DNA of 10,106 nt, from contig SKSH01000071.1 of the NCBI GenBank assembly GCA_007118075.1, positions 1-10,106 of the forward strand, written 5' to 3'. Positions 6,924 to 10,106 of this stretch are shown one piece after another. This DNA is from Halobacteriales archaeon (GTDB lineage Archaea > Halobacteriota > Halobacteria > Halobacteriales > SKSH01). Made by a program: the position numbers and the translations under genes. Numbering within the stretch: the stretch's first letter is position 1; every line of letters begins with the position of its first letter. The notes below the pieces were generated by a model that had not been told where the DNA came from, did not search any database, and saw only the letters and a program-made list of their open reading frames with translations.

Positions 6924-6937
6924 AGCTAGCTAAAATG
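6924..6937 (-). promoter_or_regulatory. Candidate TATA box and palindrome upstream of the lipoprotein gene
   Basis: The minus strand reads CATTTTAGCTAGCT. The TTTTA (6931-6935) is about 45 nt upstream of ATG 6888 and would place a start site near 6906, giving a short leader of about 18 nt. The perfect 8-bp palindrome AGCTAGCT (6924-6931) abuts the TATA and contains the normally scarce CTAG tetramer; it could bind a regulator. Confidence 0.4.
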
Positions 6938-6989
6938 TGGCCTTTCGATACCGGACCATTCAACTTGCAGAGAGGGTTGAGCCTTCGGC

Positions 6990-6999
6990 ACGCTTTTTA
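6990..6999 (+). promoter_or_regulatory. Promoter (TATA-like) of thrS
   Basis: ACGCTTTTTA lies 24-33 nt upstream of the thrS ATG (7023), with the T-rich part centred near -27. This suggests a leaderless thrS transcript. It shares the core CGCTTTT with the pyrG promoter on the other strand. No T-box or other structured leader fits in the space. Confidence 0.6.
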
Positions 7000-7022
7000 C
7001 CGGTCGTCGGTATCCGTTTGGT

Positions 7023-8861
7023 ATGCGTCTGCTGTTTATCCACTCTGACCACCTCGAGTTTGAGGTCACCGAGGAGATCGGCGACCTCGCCGAACACGAG
7101 GGGGTCCCACTCGACGGGCGGATGGAGGACTGTGCGGTGACGTTCATCACGGTTGAATCGGCCGATGCTGACGACCCCGATGCGGTGGTCACCAACGCGG
7201 CAACCGAGATTCGTGATGTCACCGGGCAGCTCCAGACCAGCCGCGTCGTGCTCTACCCCTATGCACATCTCAGTGATGATCTCGCGCCGCCAGATGTCGC
7301 TAAAGCGGTGATGCAGGCACTCGAGGCCGACATCGGGACCGACCACGAGGTGCTCCGTGCGCCGTTTGGCTGGTACAAGGCATTCGAGGTTCGGTGTAAG
7401 GGCCACCCGCTGTCAGAACTGTCTCGTCACGTCTCAGGCCATGACGAGGAGGAAGAGGCACCGGAGTCAACGGCCGATCGCGAGCCGAGTGAATGGCACA
7501 TCATGACCCCAGACGGTGAGCTCCACGATGCCGTTGGGGCCAAATCCGATGTCTCAGACGATATGCAGGCATTCATCGGGGATGAGGTCGAGGATGTGCA
7601 GGCAAGCCCAGGAGAGGAGCCGCCACACCTCGCGATCATGCGCGATAAAGAACTTGTCGGCTATGATGATATGTCCGATGCAGGCAACCTACGGTGGTAT
7701 CCACGAGGCAAGCTCGTTCGTGACTGCCTGATGGACTGGGTCGACGACCTCATCGTTGACTACGGTGGCATGCCCGTCGAGACGCCAATCATGTATGATC
7801 TCGGCGTGCGAGCGATCGACGAACACGCTGGGAAGTTCGGTGAGCGCCAGTATCGATTCGAATCTGGAGACCGCCGGATGATGCTCCGCTTCGCTGCTTG
7901 CTTCGGTCAGTTCTCCATCATGCACGATATGTACATCACGGAGAACGATCTCCCGCTTCGAATCTACGAGATGTCCACCTACTCGTTCCGTCGTGAGCAA
8001 CGTGGTGAGGTGGTTGGACTCAAGCGCCAACGTGCGTTCACCATGCCGGATATGCACACCGCCACTCGTGATATGGATCAGGCCCGCGAAGAGCTCGAGC
8101 GACAGGCCAAGCTGTCATTATCGACCGCAGACGACCTTGGTGTCAACTACGAGCCAGCGATCCGAATGACCCGCCAATTCTTCGACGAGAATGAGGCATG
8201 GGTGCAAGAACTCGTCGCGGACTTCGACAAGCCATCGCTCATCGAAGTACTACCGACGCGTCATCACTACTGGTCTGCGAAGGTCGACTTCGCCGTCATC
8301 GATAGCCTCGGACGACCGATGGAGAATCCCACCGTCCAGATCGACGTCGAGAGCGCAGAACGGTTCGGAATCGAGTACCACGCTGGCGAGGAGACGTATC
8401 ATCCACCGATCTTGCACTACTCGCCATCGGGGAGTATCGAGCGCGTCACCGGTGCCATCCTAGAGACTGCTGCAAAACAGGAGATCCCTCGATTCCCGAC
8501 GTGGCTCTCACCAACCCAGGTTCGGTTCGTCCCCGTCCGGCCGGACCTCCACGGTGAGGCCTGCGAAGTGATGGCCGACCAGCTCGAGGAGGCCGACATC
8601 CGAGCTGATATCGACGACCGAGACGAATCGGTCGGCAAGCGTATCGCTGGTGCTGAGACCGATTGGGTGCCGTACTACATCGTGGTCGGCGACCGTGAGG
8701 TCGAGGGAGACACCCTCGGGGTCAACATCCGAGCGGAAGACGACGAACTCGAGATGACACTCGATGCACTCATCGAACACCTTGAGGAGGAGCTGGATGC
8801 CTTCCCCCGACGGTCACGGTACCTCCCGATGCACTTGAGTGAACATCCCCAGTTCGTGTGA
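7023..8861 (+). CDS. thrS: Threonyl-tRNA synthetase, archaeal type
   Basis: A 612-residue class II synthetase charging tRNA-Thr. The N-terminal part, MRLLFIHSDHLEFEV to about residue 140 with LRAPFGWYKAFEV (111-123), is the archaeal editing domain related to D-aminoacyl-tRNA deacylases, which removes mischarged serine. An acidic linker (about 139-160, DEEEEAPE) precedes the catalytic core. In the core, Cys293 (AACFGQF), His345 (PDMH) and His465 (ILHYSPSG) sit where the active-site zinc ligands of ThrRS belong. Motif 2 is FRREQRGEVVGLKRQRAFTMPDMH in sense, with Arg323. Motif 3 is GSIERVTGAIL (470-480). The C-terminal anticodon-binding domain (about 498-600) starts TQVRFVPV. ATG 7023 gives the standard N-terminus and has a promoter box about 27 nt upstream. 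It is divergent from the lipoprotein gene. Confidence 0.97.
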   Translation: MRLLFIHSDHLEFEVTEEIGDLAEHEGVPLDGRMEDCAVTFITVESADADDPDAVVTNAATEIRDVTGQLQTSRVVLYPYAHLSDDLAPPDVAKAVMQALEADIGTDHEVLRAPFGWYKAFEVRCKGHPLSELSRHVSGHDEEEEAPESTADREPSEWHIMTPDGELHDAVGAKSDVSDDMQAFIGDEVEDVQASPGEEPPHLAIMRDKELVGYDDMSDAGNLRWYPRGKLVRDCLMDWVDDLIVDYGGMPVETPIMYDLGVRAIDEHAGKFGERQYRFESGDRRMMLRFAACFGQFSIMHDMYITENDLPLRIYEMSTYSFRREQRGEVVGLKRQRAFTMPDMHTATRDMDQAREELERQAKLSLSTADDLGVNYEPAIRMTRQFFDENEAWVQELVADFDKPSLIEVLPTRHHYWSAKVDFAVIDSLGRPMENPTVQIDVESAERFGIEYHAGEETYHPPILHYSPSGSIERVTGAILETAAKQEIPRFPTWLSPTQVRFVPVRPDLHGEACEVMADQLEEADIRADIDDRDESVGKRIAGAETDWVPYYIVVGDREVEGDTLGVNIRAEDDELEMTLDALIEHLEEELDAFPRRSRYLPMHLSEHPQFV

Positions 8862-8865
8862 GACT

Positions 8866-9042
8866 GTGTACGACCCGCACGACACCATTGTCAAAGTGGT
8901 CGCTATCATCGCCGCAATTCTCGGTGGACTGCTCGGCTTCCTTGTCTACGGTGATCTGCTCTCGACGATCGTGCTGGCAGTTGGGGTCGGGGCCACTACG
9001 ACAGGTGTCATCCTGGTAATATTCTCATTCCTCAGGAGTTGA
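8866..9042 (+). CDS. Small two-helix membrane protein downstream of thrS
   Basis: The frame is open from a GTG at 8839 inside thrS. I place the start at GTG 8866-8868, 4 nt after the thrS stop, giving 58 residues (MYDPHDTIVK at the N-terminus). Two hydrophobic helices are clear, about residues 8-28 (with a GGLLG patch) and 31-54, followed by LRS and TGA 9040-9042. No Shine-Dalgarno-like sequence is obvious, so the longer GTG 8839 start (67 residues, overlapping thrS by 23 nt) cannot be excluded. No family is recognised. The tight spacing suggests co-transcription with thrS, though a link to translation is not implied. It ends 22 nt before the convergent regulator gene. Confidence 0.65.
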   Translation: MYDPHDTIVKVVAIIAAILGGLLGFLVYGDLLSTIVLAVGVGATTTGVILVIFSFLRS

Positions 9043-9064
9043 ACCCATGGCAAGGTGCCGTTGC

Positions 9065-9955
9065 TCAATCAGCAGCCGGAATCTTTGAGCGTTCTTGGTG
9101 GGTCTCGATAACGGTCCCAGCTCGGTCTAGGTGGAGCCGTAACACCTCATCGTCGATGGAAAGCACGACCTCGAACAAGGGTGGATCCTCGGTGACGACC
9201 GATTGCTCGACATCATCGAATGGGAGCTCCCACGGGGCGAGCGCCAGTGGATCAATCCCGTGCTCGTGGCAGAACGAGATGGTCGCAGGATGGCGGAGTA
9301 CCATGGCGTATGGACACGTGGCAAAACCGTGTCCACACCGATGACAATGGGTCCGGTACCGATACGGGAAGGAATCGTCATGGTCGACAGGCTCGAACGA
9401 CCCAGTCTCGCGTCCGTAGCACTTGGCACAAACATTCGCGAGTGACAGTTCTATTACCTGCTGGAAATGTCTGCAAGCGAGCCGATAGACCTCATCACCG
9501 GTTCGACCATCTGCGGTACCAGGAGGAAGACACGATCCAAGCAATAGGTGACCATCTTCACATCTGATGACAGTCTTGCCTGCGTTGAACACTGCGAGAA
9601 CCGTCGAGCCACAGCCAGGGCATGAATCATCTACCTCAAGGGAGCTGACAGCCCCTGGCGTGATGCCCGCAAGCAGTGCGCCGGAGACGAGCTCGCCGAA
9701 CTGAGTGAGGTCATATCGGCCACTATCTTTCTCGATGACCGTTTCGAGCAGTAAATCGAGATGATAGTTGAAGTTGCCCTTGTCGTCGATACCCGAGGCG
9801 GTGTACAGCTCGGTATGGGTCAATCCATCGAACGATTGGTCCTGGCCGCGGTGATCGATGAGGGCATAGATGATATCCATCCGACGATCCTCTGCGAGAA
9901 GTCCGATCACCTGTCGATAATCCGATTCGACCGCCATGAAGCATGATGAGTTCAT
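9065..9955 (-). CDS. ArsR-like winged-helix regulator with cysteine-rich zinc-binding region
   Basis: A 296-residue protein starting MNSSCFMAVESDYR. Residues about 12-90 look like a winged helix of the ArsR type (IGLLAEDRRMDIIYAL, then LTHTELYTASGIDDKGNFNYHLDLL and YDLTQFGELV), a layout common in haloarchaeal regulators. The remainder has clustered cysteine/histidine ligands: CPGC (112-115) with CEDGH (132-136); CAKC (176-179) with CHRCGH (204-209); and CPYAMVLRH (214-222) with CHEH (229-232). These could build two or three zinc ribbons or one composite metal site. I infer a DNA-binding regulator that needs zinc for folding or sensing; its ligand is unknown. The start is ATG 9953-9955, because a TTTTA box lies 26-30 nt upstream. 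TTG 9958 (one residue longer) and ATG 9937 (290 residues) are alternatives. It is convergent with the thrS operon. Confidence 0.88.
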   Translation of the reverse strand: MNSSCFMAVESDYRQVIGLLAEDRRMDIIYALIDHRGQDQSFDGLTHTELYTASGIDDKGNFNYHLDLLLETVIEKDSGRYDLTQFGELVSGALLAGITPGAVSSLEVDDSCPGCGSTVLAVFNAGKTVIRCEDGHLLLGSCLPPGTADGRTGDEVYRLACRHFQQVIELSLANVCAKCYGRETGSFEPVDHDDSFPYRYRTHCHRCGHGFATCPYAMVLRHPATISFCHEHGIDPLALAPWELPFDDVEQSVVTEDPPLFEVVLSIDDEVLRLHLDRAGTVIETHQERSKIPAAD

Positions 9956-9978
9956 CAAGGCTAATCAATCCGAGTCAA

Positions 9979-9991
9979 GATAAAACGGTCA
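9979..9991 (-). promoter_or_regulatory. Promoter (TATA-like) of the winged-helix regulator
   Basis: Minus strand: TGACCGTTTTATC. The TTTTA (9981-9985) lies 26-30 nt upstream of ATG 9955, fitting a leaderless transcript and favouring that start codon over the alternatives. Confidence 0.6.
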
Positions 9992-10017
9992 TTTGAGCCA
10001 TATTATGTACCAGATGT

Positions 10018-10033
10018 ATTAAAGAAATTTAAT
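10018..10033. repeat. Short perfect inverted repeat, operator candidate
   Basis: ATTAAA and TTTAAT arms of 6 bp are separated by GAAA in the AT-rich region upstream of the regulator gene, about 33 bp beyond its TATA box. A nearby CATA-T-TATG (9999-10007) is a second, shorter symmetry. Placement in front of a DNA-binding regulator suggests an autoregulatory site; AT-rich sequence also yields such symmetry by chance. Confidence 0.3.
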
Positions 10034-10106
10034 GCTCCGAATCATTATACTTCAACACCGATACTGCGAGGATATGTGTCCCGGTTACCCGTGTATCGCG
10101 TCGATA
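10032..10106 (+). CDS. Possible 5' end of a rightward gene (partial, runs off window)
   Basis: The frame is open from ATG 10032 to the window edge (25 codons, MLRIIILQHRYCEDMCPGYP then five more residues), with a second in-frame ATG at 10074. A TTATAC box (10045-10050) is centred 27 nt upstream of ATG 10074, as for a leaderless start. The piece is too short to identify and the C-x3-4-C pattern is not diagnostic. It may be chance; a gene divergent from the regulator would be a common arrangement. Confidence 0.2.
   Translation, partial: MLRIIILQHRYCEDMCPGYPCIASI

Noticed and set aside
9043..9064. Terminator between the convergent thrS operon and regulator gene
   Set aside because: Only 22 bp separate the stops, and neither a T-run nor a stem is visible there.

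Overview
The window looks like a chromosomal segment of a halophilic archaeon (class Halobacteria). The encoded proteins are rich in Asp and Glu. Threonyl-tRNA synthetase carries the archaeal editing domain, and GMP synthase is present only as a stand-alone ATP-pyrophosphatase subunit. There is a twin-arginine lipoprotein, and several genes have AT-rich boxes about 25-30 nt upstream of the start codon, as expected for leaderless archaeal transcripts. Base composition is judged by eye to be moderate for this group, so the genus is left open.

Layout. (1) Positions 1-183, plus strand: the broken 3' end of a histidine-kinase-like gene. (2) Positions 270-1903, minus strand: an ABC exporter, ATPase gene first and permease gene second, overlapping in GTGA. 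(3) Positions 1950-3177, minus strand: a zinc-ribbon medium-chain dehydrogenase/reductase followed after 4 nt by a 63-residue two-helix membrane protein. (4) Positions 3227-6132, minus strand: a nucleotide-synthesis operon of pyrG (CTP synthase), guaAb (GMP synthase ATPase subunit) and a small protein overlapping guaAb by 8 nt. (5) Positions 6178-6888, minus strand: a Tat-type lipoprotein of unknown function. (6) Positions 7023-9042, plus strand: thrS and a 58-residue two-helix membrane protein. (7) Positions 9065-9955, minus strand: a winged-helix regulator with cysteine-rich metal-binding clusters, convergent with thrS. (8) Positions 9956-10106: an AT-rich region with that regulator's promoter, an inverted repeat and possibly the start of a rightward gene that leaves the window.

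How the genes work together. PyrG makes CTP from UTP and GuaAb makes GMP from XMP. Both are glutamine-dependent, ATP-consuming aminations, so co-transcription is sensible; the glutaminase partner GuaAa is not in the window. The small guaAb-overlapping protein is the best candidate for an uncharacterised part of this module. The ABC pair, dehydrogenase, lipoprotein and regulator show no clear pathway link to one another. No mobile element, CRISPR array, tRNA or rRNA was seen, and no stretch above 300 bases lacks a gene. Most of the window is housekeeping; the less understood parts are the small proteins, the lipoprotein and the regulator.
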